Shown: in pieces, positions 42,138 through 52,579 of the stretch
Numbering within the stretch: the first letter of the stretch is position 1
Layout of the letters: every line of letters starts with the position of its first letter
Assembly (NCBI GenBank): GCA_022606425.2
Contig: JAHDVF020000022.1
Span: 340,908-404,907 of the forward strand
DNA: 64,000 nucleotides
Direction of reading: 5' to 3'
From: Lepidostoma basale
Lineage: Eukaryota; Arthropoda; Insecta; Trichoptera; Lepidostomatidae
Program-made: the position numbers and the translations under genes
The notes under the pieces: model-generated
Database searches by the model: none
What the model was told of the DNA's origin: nothing
What the model saw: only the letters and a program-made list of their open reading frames with translations

Positions 42138-42457
42138 TGTTTCTTGAACAATGATGTAAAACTCAATATTAAATAATTAATACGAATGAAAACGTGTGTT
42201 TTCTAAAAAAGTTTTATTATATTTTATGTGAATGACACAGGTAGGTAATAATTTCCTGTATTCTGGAATTTATCCCTTAATTTGTTTTCAACAATGTTGT
42301 TTCTTGAACAATGATGTAAAACTCAATATTAAATAATTAATACGAATGAAAACGTGTGTTTTCTAAAAAAGTTTTATTATATTTTATGTGAATGACACAG
42401 GTAGGTAATAATTTCCTGTATTCTGGAATTTATCCCTTAATTTGTTTTCAACAATGT
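42138..42457. repeat. Exact 160-bp tandem duplication of a family A end
   Basis: The two units 42138-42297 and 42298-42457 read identical. Each begins TGTTTCTTGAACAATGATGT (family A terminal sequence), includes GTTTTATTATATTTTATGTG and GAATGACACAGGTAGG, and ends TTTTCAACAATGT. Confidence 0.85.
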
Positions 42458-42529
42458 ATTGGGCCACGTAAATTTTTTTTATTACCGTATTCTGCCCCTT
42501 TAACTCGTGTATAAAAACAGCAGCGCTCG

Positions 42530-42625
42530 CTACATTTGATAATGCCTTAGACAGGCGAAACATGTCATTAACATAAAATATAATAAAACTTCTTGAAAAC
42601 GGACGTTTTAATTCGTATTTATCAT
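42530..42625 (+). repeat. Hammerhead-like family A arm
   Basis: Core at 42536-42566 then ATTAACATAAAATATAATAA, ACTTCTTGAAAACGGACG, TTTTAATTCGTATT: a complete right arm. Confidence 0.65.
42536..42566 (+). ncRNA. Hammerhead-like motif, family A
   Basis: TTGATAA (C3 to U and G8 to A), extra T, stem II GCCT-TAGAC-AGGC, GAAAC, palindrome ACATGT, C17. This is the commonest variant in the window. The G8 change would be expected to abolish or greatly reduce cleavage. Confidence 0.35.
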
Positions 42626-42634
42626 AATATAATC

Positions 42635-42750
42635 GCTTTATAAATCATATTAAAACTTTTCTCTTTAAAAAGAGCTTCCTAGACGGCCACCGCCTTTGAA
42701 GTGAATCTCTCACTAAAATGGCGCCACACAAATCATCATCATTCGAGTAC
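42635..42750 (+). repeat. CR1-like LINE 3' terminus
   Basis: The end of the frame, LKLFSLKRASXT-like, then CGCCTTTGAAGTGAATCTCT, CACTAAAATGGCGCC and an ATC-repeat tail. Same family as the copy at 15355. Inner stem AGTGA/TCACT intact. Confidence 0.6.
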
Positions 42751-43020
42751 TCTGCTAAACAATATATTATATTTCTACAACATTTTGAATGTATACAAAT
42801 ACTTGTAGACGAATACTGGATTTTACTCATTGCGGGTTATCAATTCAAGGATTAATTGTATCTTAATAGAGACGAAGATGCAAGTTGGAAACAGAATATG
42901 GTGATCGAGGTGTTTACAGGACTTATGACCTGCCATTGGTTGGGTTAAGCGCACGCTTTATTTAATACAACATTCCCCATTCCACATTTCTTACGACCAT
43001 CATGTCTGATAATTTTTTGG

Positions 43021-43150
43021 AAGTTGTATATATATAATATATAAGTTGTATATATACAATATATAAGTTGTATATATATAATATATAAGTTGTATATATA
43101 CAATATATAAGTTGTATATATATAATATATAAGTTGTATATATTTGTATA
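43021..43150. repeat. 22-bp minisatellite in a 44-bp dimer pattern
   Basis: Five to six units of AAGTTGTATATATAYAATAT then AT, alternating T and C at one position. It generates long Tyr/Ile frames on the minus strand that are not genes. Confidence 0.8.
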
Positions 43151-43154
43151 TATG

Positions 43155-43915
43155 TTAATCTGTAACACCAAACTTCACATGCTAGTTTCAATCTACACAC
43201 TAGCGCCATCTATGAAGATTGGATTTTAAGCAAATATATATTTCTGTACTATTAGAATAAACTCATTTGTATACTGTAGTTCGAATCCAATATTAGTGTA
43301 GTTACTTCTAAAATAATTGTTATTCGTGCGTCGATAACGTAAACTTCAGTGTACGAGTATGCGGTGTCGCGGTGTCGCGGTGTGGCATAGCGCCACCTCC
43401 CTCGCCAGACAGATCGTGTCAGGTCTGGGAACATTCGTCATGCGACAGTTAATGAAAGCCAATTAGTGATAATTGGATGTCTGACCTACGCAAGCGTAGT
43501 TAGGTGTGCACATAACACCACCACACTCCCGGTTAACTGTTATTGAAATTTATGTATCTTTAACTAACAGAACAAAAACAGTTAAAAAAATATAGACGTA
43601 TGTAATATTAACTGTACATCAATAAAAATAATTTATTATTCGTATACTCGTATATGTACTTTTTATTTGGCTATTGCCATATCACTCTTTTATTTTAGAA
43701 ATCTATTGTTTTTACTGACATTTCGTGTTGGAAGATTATTTTGAATGATATAATATCTTTACCTCAGAGGCAGAAGAATGCATATCCAAATAGTTAGTTT
43801 TTCGGTAGAGCCAAAAACAAAAGTATTTTTTTTGTTCATGCATTTTTAAACACGAAAATAGATAAACTGCATATATATTTTTTGTATTGGAGTTCACTTC
43901 AAGTACTTCCATTTA
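43155..43915. other. No gene; slightly GC-richer part at 43340-43520
   Basis: A triple GTGTCGCG/GTGTGGC-like repeat near 43360 and a GGTGTGCACATAACACC palindrome near 43503. It could be a solo LTR, but no boundary or duplication was found. Confidence 0.35.
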
Positions 43916-43919
43916 ATGT

Positions 43920-44310
43920 ACAATTAACCTGAAAGCCAGACAGTCTACATTGTGATCAGCTAAGTCTTTTGCGATTAGTAGATTGACTGTGCCAAAACGC
44001 TGTCCAAGCACAAACTTTGGCGACCGAGCCTTCGCGGTAGCCGGCCCTTCAGCCTGGAACAATCTGCCAGCAGACCGTAAGTGCATAGATAATCAGTCAG
44101 ATATTAGATCGAGACTCAAAACGCACCTTTTCAAATTATCGTTTCCTGATAGGAAGGGCTGATCGACTACGTCAGGTGCAACCCCCTACTAAATATGTTT
44201 TTTTTTTTTAACTAGTTCATAAAACGGAGCATTTTCTACCGCGCCCTTGAGATGAGTAATTCATAAAAAAACGGCGCTCTATAATTATCCAATTTATTAT
44301 ATTATTATTA
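43920..44310 (+). pseudogene. CR1-like LINE 3' end
   Basis: FGDRAFAVAGPSAWNNLPAD, KCIDNQSDIRSRLKTHLFKL are readable. Downstream the 3' stem-loop has outer GCGCC/GGCGC and inner ATGA/TCAT, a paired change relative to GTGA/TCAC at 34866. ATT tail. Confidence 0.8.
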
Positions 44311-44314
44311 CAAT

Positions 44315-45040
44315 AAAAATTTGTCGTGACCTTTAAAAAAATTGTATTACGGATTAACTTCATTTGGCTTTTAAATTATAGTGTATTTTTTTTATCTGTT
44401 CTTCCTCTATGATCATTCAGGTTTTTGCATTCGTTTTAAATTCTCAACTACGAGTTTAACATGTGGATCAACACTAAAATTAGAAGTTATTTTGTGAAAA
44501 AGGCAACCGCCTGTGTCTCAGGTACAAATATAATATCTAGGGAAATTAAAAAAAAAATTATTGACAAAAGCTTTTAATTTCACTTTTCATGTTATATATT
44601 CAAGACTACTTAAAAATTAAATAAAATAAAGCGTATTGTAGTTGATAAAATAGAGAGTTCACACTGGAATTCTATAACGACGTTTTTTTTTTATAAATCA
44701 AAGTATTGTTTTTTGCACTATCTATAATTTTTTACGACATGGTTCCAAGGTTTTTTACCGTTATCATCTGGAGAAAGATTTAAACTCTGAGAATGACACG
44801 AGAAATATGCCTAAAAAAATTAAGTCAAAAGTTGAAATGCCGTGTTTTTATTCTTAAATGGATCAATTTATTCCACAATGACCTATCATGACAAAATTAG
44901 TTCTAAACTAAGATTTAAACAATTGTTTTTATTTCATTCAAAATTAATTTTCCATGTTTATCTCTTAAATAATTGCGTAAGACTACAACTAAAACTGAAA
45001 CAATTGATATAATATAATCTTTACTGATTTTAACTAACTC
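44315..45040. other. AT-rich stretch with a decayed family G relic
   Basis: Near 44740-44770 TACGACATGGTTCCAAGG and ACCGTTATCATCTGG read on the minus strand as CAGATGATAACGGT...CCTTGGAACC, a decayed hammerhead-like arm. Confidence 0.35.
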
Positions 45041-45044
45041 ATCT

Positions 45045-45290
45045 ACAAGTTTACCATTATCTTAATCGGTTTTGTTAGCTTCGCTGTAATCGACAGACTG
45101 GTAATCATATCACCTAGCTTATTTGCTTCCTTCGTATGATCACTTGGACCACTCATGAAGAATTTTAGCCTTCTTGATGATTTTATTGCAATTTCCTCGA
45201 TTCTGCGCCATTTGATCCCAGCAGTCCGTTTCGCCCAACCTAGCCAGATAGGCCAGAATATTATCGTATTTATTGTTTCATGCATATTTT
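45045..45290. repeat. Family F scrap joined to an unassigned repeat piece
   Basis: 45061-45105 has AATCGGTTTTGTTAGCTTCG, AATCGACAGACTGGT (family F). 45150-45290 shares TTTTAGCCTTCTTGATGAT with TTTTAGCCTCCTTGATGAT at 27873, so it is repetitive, but the family is unknown. Confidence 0.4.
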
Positions 45291-45294
45291 AACG

Positions 45295-45915
45295 AAATCG
45301 TTTTATATGATATTATATACTTGTATAATCGTATTTTTTGTATATGTTATCGTAAAATCAAAACCAAACCAAGGAATAAATTGAAAAGTCTATTAACACG
45401 TATTTGCAATATTAAAAAATATATATTAATCGGTCGATGACCATTATATGTTTTGTTACATACATTCTAAGACGTAAATGGAACAGCATCCTGTGACAAT
45501 GCCCTCTTATCTTCAACTTACGCTCTTTGACGTCTGTGTCTAAGGTCCATTACACGACGCGGTCTCAGTCGCTCCGCGCTATCTCTGTGCCGAGAACACT
45601 ATCCGAGTTGACTTTTGTATGGACCACGCTATATGCCGTTATGATCTTTTTATCCGCAAACACTCATGAAAAGTATCGACATTTTAACACTTTGGTTGCG
45701 TTTTCCAAATTTACATTTTCATCAATATTAAAATTCGATAATATTTAATATTACCTTTATATGCTTTATCAGTTGGATTAGATACTATGTCCATTGAATA
45801 CATAAAAGTAATCAAAAGCTAATCTGTACGCAATGATTCATAGGCAGATGCTTGGTGGGAGTCTAACAAGAAGAGACCATTTAAAAAGTGAAGAAATATG
45901 ACGTAAGAACCGAAG
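45295..45915. other. AT-rich stretch, nothing recognised
   Basis: No supported feature. Confidence 0.4.
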
Positions 45916-45924
45916 TTGTCGAAA

Positions 45925-46195
45925 TCATGGATCGTATATCTATATGAATGTGGAAATGGGTAGGATATGGCGAGACAAGATAACAATAGGTAGACACCCA
46001 GATTTATCAAATGGAGACCACGAGAAAACAAAATAGATGTCGGAAGGCCGCAGAGGAGATGGCCCGACAATGTAGTTTCAATAGTAAACAGTGGATGAGA
46101 AAGGCGAATAACAGGAAGGAATGGAAACGTTTAGAAGAGGTGTATATCCATCCAGCAGTGGAGAGATCAGGGTTGAGGAAGAAGAAAATACTTTA
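45925..46195 (+). pseudogene. LINE family F 3' end
   Basis: A decayed MWKWVGYGET start, RWRPRENK- and VGRPQRRWPDN-like segments in shifting frames, then QWMRKANNRKEWKRLEEVYI. This is a recognised ORF2 C-terminal pattern of insect non-LTR elements. GAAGAAGAAA tail. Confidence 0.65.
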
Positions 46196-46244
46196 CTTAT
46201 CAGTACGTCCGATGGCCAAACTATTTTAGAGCCTTAGAGCGTTT

Positions 46245-46560
46245 TGCCGTAAAACTCCATATTAAATAATTAATACGAATGAAAACGTCAGTTTTCTAGA
46301 AGTTTTTTCATATTTTATGGGAATAACATGTTTCGCCCTTCTAAGGCATTATCAAATGTGGATCGGAAAAAATACATTTGATAATGCCTGGAAATACATT
46401 TGATATTACATGGAAAAAATACATTTGATAATGCCTTAGAAGTGCGAAACATGTCATCCCCGTAAAATATAATAAAACTTCTAGAAAACTGACGTTTTCA
46501 TTCGTATTAGTTATTTAATATGGAGTTTTAAATCATTGTTTAAGAAACAATAAATATGGA
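46245..46560. repeat. Foldback element, hammerhead-like family A, both arms complete
   Basis: The left arm starts AAAACTCCATATTAAATAAT and the right arm ends with its complement and CATTGTTTAAGAAACAATAA. Inner cores: minus 46325-46355 and plus 46425-46455 (TTGATAA, T, GCCTTAGAAGTGC, GAAAC, ACATGT, C). The spacer duplicates ACATTTGATA three times. Confidence 0.75.
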
Positions 46561-46564
46561 TTCT

Positions 46565-47100
46565 AGTGTCCATCAAAATTGTTTTATTTATAAAATATGC
46601 AGGATTTGTGGAGTTTTTTTTTGGTTGTAAAAAGTGTTGTAATTATAATGGCCCCATTTATTAATAAAAGTGATTTACTCATCACTGAACCCTTTTTCTT
46701 AGCTATCTGAAATAATTCATCTCATCAAATATAAATAAAAAATTCTTCCACCAAAACATGACCGAAATCGTATTCATAATAAATTATACATTATGTTTTA
46801 TCTAACATCCGATTTTGGGTAAAAAGGGACGATTTTTATTACGGTCATAAAAGTAATATGGAAGGTTGATGAATATAAAAGTAGATGTGCATGAATAAAT
46901 GATAATAGCGAGCAAAGAATGTCCAGCGATAGAATGGGAATAGATCTAAAAACTTGATGTAACAACCATTTATGTAATTCGAGTATGTACTATATGTATG
47001 GTACGTATAACAACAGTTACATTTATCATTTATTTATTCAATGTTTTATTACGACCAACATTTATCTAATGATATTATGTAACTATATAAAAATTAAAAC
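46565..47100. other. AT-rich stretch, nothing recognised
   Basis: No supported feature. Confidence 0.45.
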
Positions 47101-47121
47101 TACAAAAAGTATTATTATATT

Positions 47122-47178
47122 ATTCATTTCATGGTGTTAAATATTGTTATATTTAACACCATGAAATGAAATGAATAG
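47122..47178. repeat. Short perfect hairpin
   Basis: ATTCATTTCATGGTGTTAAA and its complement TTTAACACCATGAAATGAA(T) are separated by a few bases. No flanking duplication identified. Confidence 0.6.
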
Positions 47179-47284
47179 ATATCGAACAATGAAAATAAAA
47201 TTAATAAAATTTCTTTATGATTCTTATTAAACTATCTTTTTTTTTAATATGAAACACTCACTATGTAATTCATTTTAAATTTAT

Positions 47285-48075
47285 AATTATGAAATAATAA
47301 TAATATAAATACTTTGTATTTAACTATGGGATGGTAAGTCTTCGACGACCTTTGTGGCAGAGTGGTAAGAGGTCTGTCTGTCATACCGAAGGTCCTGGGT
47401 TCGATTCCCGGCGATGGCATTGTGATTGTTACACTGTCTTTGGTCTGGTGTAGAATTCACGCGACAGTAAAATGGCGATAGATTAGCTACCTACCTACAC
47501 GGTAGGTACCTTAAACAAAAGGCAGCTTTAGCTTTCGCTCTTCTTTAGTATTCTATAGTACCTAGGTACTCAAATTTAATATAACCTAAAATTTATAAAA
47601 ATTGAAAATGAATTATTCAAAGCGTTACAAATGAAAGTCGTTTAAATCTTAGACGTTTTAAATATAATATAATCAATAAGTTTTAATCCTAGGGGATTTG
47701 TTTTATAGCAAGTCTTACATCTTTGCTGGTTCTTAGGATGCCACTTGGATCTTTTTAATGCGGTAGTTTCCCGTCGTATTCTACATATTTTTTCATACAA
47801 CAGGCTATTTTAACCCAATTACTGTATACAATTATCTATCTATTAATTATTATGACATGTGATATGTGCTAGTATATCGCCATTTTTATTATGAAATGAG
47901 AATCAATATAAAAACTAAAAACAAATTCTATACAGTAATTGGGTTCAAACAACCTGTTGTATTCAAAATGCTTCATCGGGATAATGATGAAGCATGGGTA
48001 TACGAGAAATTAGTTGGTTTCGAATATAATCACCGTTCCGTGGTTGAATACAAAGTGTTTCCACTAATTTCTACT
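47285..48075. repeat. Family C foldback broken by SINE sequence
   Basis: Left outer arm AATACTTTGTATTTAACTAT at 47307, right arm GTGGTTGAATACAAAGTGTT at 48041. The right inner arm GATGAAGCATGGGTATACGA then GAAATTAGTTGG is a decayed hammerhead-like core. 47716-47885 (minus) and 47878-47965 (plus) are inverted SINE 3' pieces. Confidence 0.6.
47344..47506 (+). repeat. tRNA-derived SINE, copy 5 (head and body)
   Basis: GTGGCAGAGTGG, GGTTCGATTCC, GTGTAGAATTCACGCGACAG and AAAATGGCGATAGATTAGC are present. The 3' segment is missing or displaced. Confidence 0.8.
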
Positions 48076-48117
48076 TTTCTACTATAACAATATTTACATC
48101 AAATTCATAACCATGTT

Positions 48118-48567
48118 TTCTAACGGGGGCGGAACCCCCCTCCTGCGGGGGTTGGAACGCTTCACGGGGCGATAGTGGGTTCATAGGGAAATCGGTAGAG
48201 TTAAGGCAGTCAAGGGGCGCCTGAGGCGTACCTATTTAAGAAATTAATAATCAAATAATGTTGGCATGAATAAACATGTTATCTTTCTATATAATTTAAA
48301 AAATACAAATTATTTATTATATAATATATCTTAAGAAATTTGCATTATGTTTAAGTACACTTAAATCTGTGTAGTATTGAAGTCATTGCAAATTGGTAAA
48401 CAAAAACTCGATTCACACAATCGAACACATTTCGATAGATAGCTAAAATATAGATAATGTGTTGCAATATTTTAGTAATATTAGGAGACTATTTTAGGAG
48501 AAGGGGCGTTGGAATTTCTTTATCTTGTTAAGGGGGCGATGGCCCAGAAAAGGTTGGGAATCTATGA
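48118..48567 (-). mobile_element. hAT-type non-autonomous element
   Basis: On the minus strand it begins ATTCCCAACCTTTTCTGG, GCCATCGCCCCCTTAAC, matching 18686-18740. C/G-rich runs at 48122-48185 mark its far end. No ORF. Confidence 0.6.
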
Positions 48568-48569
48568 TT

Positions 48570-48955
48570 TACATAATCCTAGTTTTTGTCGGTACTAAAC
48601 TGCAAATAGTTTTTTGTTTATTTGACTTTATTTCGGGTATTTAAGATTTTATAGCGATAACACGACAATACACGATTGAGATTATGTACCTGTTTGTAAA
48701 TGGATACGAAAATTTTTAAACATCGAAATAGACCTAGTTTATTGTATTAGTTTTACCTTTTATGTATTAAAATAATTGAAATTTTTATTTTTACTTTATA
48801 TGCGTCGAAGGTAATCCATTGCATTTTACAATATATTTTAAGATTATACTTCTTCTTCTTCTTAAACTGGTTGAAGGCTGCTAAGGCTTATTTGTGCAGA
48901 GTCCGCTGCCCAAGATTATACGATTTCATTAAATTTAATCAATATAATTTTATAT
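48570..48955. other. AT-rich stretch; LINE-like GAAGAAG tail scrap
   Basis: 48849-48910 (TTCTTCTTCTTAAACTGG, GAAGGCTGCTAAGGC) resembles the tail of a retrotransposon but is too short to place. Confidence 0.35.
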
Positions 48956-48959
48956 ATTG

Positions 48960-49135
48960 TTTAACAATTATGTAAAACTCCATTAATACGAATTAAAACG
49001 TCTGTTTTCTAGAAGTTTTATTATTATTTACGGGAATGACATGTTTCGCCTTTCTCTGGAATTATCAAATGTTATATAACATAATTATAATAAACCTTAG
49101 AAACCAGATGTTTTCATTCGTATTACTTGATATAT
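48960..49135. repeat. Hammerhead-like family A foldback, shortened
   Basis: TTAACAATTATGTAAAACTC, ACGTCTGTTTTCTAGAAG, GGGAATGACATGTTTCGCCT, GGAATTATCAAATG, then a truncated right arm AACCAGATGTTTTCATTCGT. Confidence 0.6.
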
Positions 49136-49139
49136 TTTA

Positions 49140-50550
49140 ATTTCACTGAATATATACGGCTCGAATTGCTGACTACTCAATCGGAAGCTAAGTGTGGTGT
49201 CTTTAACACAATCAGACAGTTTAAAAAAAACTGTTGTTTTGCTATGATATTTGTAATTGTTGGAATACTAATAAATATCCGTTGAACTGACTAGATTATA
49301 GGTACTGTTGCTTACAGTTAATGGTGACGATTACACAATTGTACCTTCGGTAAGACTATGGCACAATTGCGCGTTTTGTAATTTTCCATTAGAGACATTT
49401 TAAGATTTTTGAAGAATAATATCGTGTTATTCTTGCTATATTGATCATACACTAATGCCCTCTGGCAAAATGAGACTGAACTTAATGTGCGACTTTGTTC
49501 CTCCAGATAAAGTGGTGTTTTTAAAATACATTGGCATACTTAACTCATTTTGAGAATTTTTAACAATTATGCCCATATCTTACCGAATGTGCGATATATC
49601 GTTGCTCGCAAAATCACACAGAAATGCTTACATCGCCTAGAATACCTGAAAGAGGACTTGTATAAGTTCGAATTAAAATGCTTTCTATGCTATAAATAGT
49701 GCATCTCTCTCGTACGAACAAGCAAAATAGAAAAATATAGCGTACATCTGGTATCATTAAAATCTTATTAGTTGCGATCCGCGTGCTACATCTTGCACGC
49801 ACGAACAATTAAATAATTAATGAATATATAAAATAAAATAAGCATTGAGAAAATAAACTTAAAGGGTTAATTTTTATACACCTTACAAATGTCCTCTACC
49901 TCTTTTAGAGGGAGATTACGGACCATACAGAGAGCCCTCGCATTAACTAACCACCAAATTAACTTTTCAGATGTGAAGAGTTAAACCTTCGAATGAAAGG
50001 TTATCCAAGTCAAATTCCTGTTTTTTATAACTTTTTTGCATAATCGTCATTTAATGTTATGAATGAAAGTGCTTTGTTCGAAAAGATCATCTGAATTTTA
50101 GTTGGCACAATCGCCAGTAGCCGAGGACATTGTCAATAATCTTTGTATAATCCACAGTACACATGCTCCATCACAGACCAAAAGACCAGACGAATGACCT
50201 CAACCGTTACTAACTGTGTTTATTTTCCTTAATTGTATTTAATTAGTGGACAGATGCGGGTTTCATTGCCATCCAGATTATGTACTGTATACACTCACTC
50301 GGTACTTGCCGCTGGGAACGTTTACTTTCTCCTTATGTACTGGCGGCTATGTTTGTTTACACAAAACCGACGGATTAATCAGTTGAAATGAATATATTTA
50401 TATTCCCTTCTCTCTGTTCTTATGACGGAGTTATATCTTGTTTTGAATTAGTTAATAGTTTGTTCGATTTATTTATATTATTTAAAAAAAAGGCCAATCT
50501 TTAATACGATTTTTTTATGAATTGAATGAATACGTTTTTTTTCTCACATG
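49140..50550. other. Long AT-rich stretch, nothing recognised
   Basis: No coding, repeat or RNA signal that I can support. Confidence 0.5.
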
Positions 50551-50554
50551 AGTT

Positions 50555-50680
50555 TATTTTTCACGTCATGTTTCGAATGTCATGTTTCGTCATGTCGAAG
50601 GCTTTACAAAACAGTATTTCGATTCATAAAAAAAATCGTCATTATGTAATTCCGCAGTGTTAACGCCTTAAGTTTTTAAA
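50555..50680. repeat. Hammerhead-like family G unit, degenerate
   Basis: TCACGTCATGTTTCGAATG, TCATGTTTCGTCATGTCGAA and GGCTTTACAAAACAG, then AATCGTCATTATGTAATTCC and GCAGTGTTAACGCCTTAAG, the outer word shared with 6307 and 19043. Confidence 0.5.
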
Positions 50681-50824
50681 AAAATCTATCTTTTATTTTT
50701 AACCTGTGTCCTTTTCAATTATTGTAGAATATTCCCAGTATTAAAAAGATGTTGACTGAAATTTCTTGGTAGAAGTTTGTTTAAATAACGAAAATTTCTT
50801 TAACAATTAATTAAACAGTTTTTT

Positions 50825-50970
50825 ATGTATTTGGTATACAACCACTTTATTTTTTTATTTTTACATACTGTATCTATTAAGCCCTGAAGAAGCTCGCATA
50901 GAGCGTAACCGGTAGGCCCTCATTCTCAAAAATAAAGTGGTTATAAATAAATACCAAATACATAAAAAAA
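50825..50970. repeat. Foldback element, hammerhead-like family I
   Basis: Outer arms ATGTATTTGGTATACAACCA and TGGTTATAAATAAATACC / AAATACAT frame one core at 50884-50914. Confidence 0.55.
50884..50914 (+). ncRNA. Hammerhead-like motif, family I
   Basis: CTGAAGA (full CUGANGA), extra A, stem II GCTC-GCATA-GAGC, GTAAC (A13 to U), palindrome ACCGGT, A17. One core change only. Confidence 0.35.
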
Positions 50971-51029
50971 AAAAAATTTAATTAATTGTTAAATATGTCC
51001 AACCACCAAGCGTCTTATGAAAAATTCTT

Positions 51030-51185
51030 TACAATCAATATTTAGTTTTATTCCACCTGTTCTCGTTCGGACCGGTTTCGATAGTTCGCCTAAAGAAGGC
51101 AATCGACCAGTAGTTAGGTAGAATACGTGGAATAAATATTTATTGTAGCTGGAAGAACACGTGGAATAAATATGTATTGTAAAGA
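51030..51185. repeat. Degenerate family E-like unit with a local duplication
   Basis: TTCGGACCGGTTTCGATAGT and AGAAGGCAATCGACCAGT keep the ACCGGT-GTTTC order. AACACGTGGAATAAATAT follows, a near repeat of ATACGTGGAATAAATATT. Confidence 0.45.
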
Positions 51186-51344
51186 TATTATATTTATTGC
51201 CCGTGCCTTTCAATCGTACACAAATAAGCGTTTAGAGTTACAGGAATGATTTGCTGTAGCCGAATATTGGTAAAGTTACAGTGAAAAAGAATATTTTGTC
51301 ATGTTAAATATTTAGTTTTTACTACATACAACAACAAACCATCA

Positions 51345-51640
51345 CGCCGAATCTCCGAAAAGGTAGACAGATAGAATGTACCGCCATCCTACTCTATCTC
51401 GATATTTTTCTAGCTACCACTACATTCGTACAGCGGGTCATACACGCACGTCGATTTTTCTCATTTTTTAACATGGCCGACCTAAAATTTGATTAATTTG
51501 GTCGTGCTATGCATCGGTTGTCCTCGACTCCGTACTCAATTCGCATCGTTAATGTATACTTTCTTAACCATTCTTTCTTCATCCACGCGTTCCATGTGTC
51601 TAAACCGACGCAGTGATCCTTTCTTAATTTTGTTCATAAT
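51345..51640 (-). pseudogene. LINE-A 3' end
   Basis: Minus-strand words: AATTAAGAAAGGATCACTGC, GTTTAGACACATGGAACGCG, AAAGTATACATTAACGATGC, CGACGTGCGTGTATGACC. It ends CTACCTTTTCGGAGATTCGG. Confidence 0.7.
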
Positions 51641-51644
51641 ACAT

Positions 51645-52135
51645 TAATAACACATTAAACATTAAATCATACACAAACCAAATTAGATTATATTCCTCTC
51701 AGCTAACGATTTATTTTAGGATCTGGTATGTTTATCAATGGAAGTGTAATTGCAATTTATTAGTACAATATTTTGTTTTTGAAATGCTTTAAAAAAACGT
51801 TATGTATTCAATAAAACATACAATTCTCAGAAATGTTGGGTTCTTCAATTGTCTATTTTTATAAGTGTATATTTCAGTAACTTAAATTAAGTTACTGAAT
51901 AACTTAACTTACTTTGTTGCACAACGGTTTTTAATTTACAAAAAAAGCCAGTCTTAAAATGCTTTCGTAGTTAAAATGTAAACATCCAGATTTGAATATT
52001 TCCTTATTGTCAGTTTGACATAAAATAGAAACACCATAGACAATATTCATGTATAATATGTTAGTTGAATTGGTCGTCCTGCAATTAAAAAAAAAGCTAA
52101 CTTCACCATGTAGAATTTTCGTAGCGGTGTGCGCG
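51645..52135. other. AT-rich stretch, nothing recognised
   Basis: A small hairpin (TTTCAGTAACTTAA / TTAAGTTACTGAA) at 51872-51900 only. Confidence 0.45.
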
Positions 52136-52138
52136 CTT

Positions 52139-52575
52139 CTTCTTCTTCTTCGATGGCCCTACAGCCCATATCGAGCCTTAGCCTCCAGTATTCTTCGCCT
52201 CTAACTCCTCCTGTCCTCCGCTTCGACCCTCCATTCTGACACTCGTAACAATTTCGCCCCATCTCTCCCAACTTCATCCTCCCATCGCAGCCTTGGTCGT
52301 CCAATTGGTCTTCCACCACCTGGGTGCCACTCCAGCAATCTTTTTGGGGTTCGCGATGACGGCATCCTCTGCACGTAACCGGCCCATCTGTCTATTCAGT
52401 CTGACCTGGGTTTGTAAATATGGTACAGCTCGTCATTATGCCGCTTTCTCCAGCCTTCACCGTCATTCACAGGTCCCAGAATTCTGCGCAGCACCCTTCT
52501 CTCAAAAGTATCCAGTCGCTCTGCGGATTTCGCTCTCATTGTCCACGACTCACATTCATAGGTGTGCGCGCGCAG
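52139..52575 (-). pseudogene. LINE family D 3' end
   Basis: Minus strand: MRAKSAERLDTFERRVLRRI, LGPVNDGEGWRKRHNDELYH, then RWAGYVQRMPSSRTPKRLLE, WHPGGGRPIGRPRLRWEDE and RRILEAKARYGL, with a GAAGAAGAAG tail. Only one stop interrupts it, so this copy is fairly young. Confidence 0.8.
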
Positions 52576-52579
52576 CTCT

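Noticed and set aside
42962..43209. Tyr/Ile-repeat ORFs
   Set aside because: Produced by the minisatellite.
43330..43520. Possible solo LTR
   Set aside because: Some LTR-like features (CACATAACACC palindrome, GC patch), but I could not define TG...CA borders or a target duplication.
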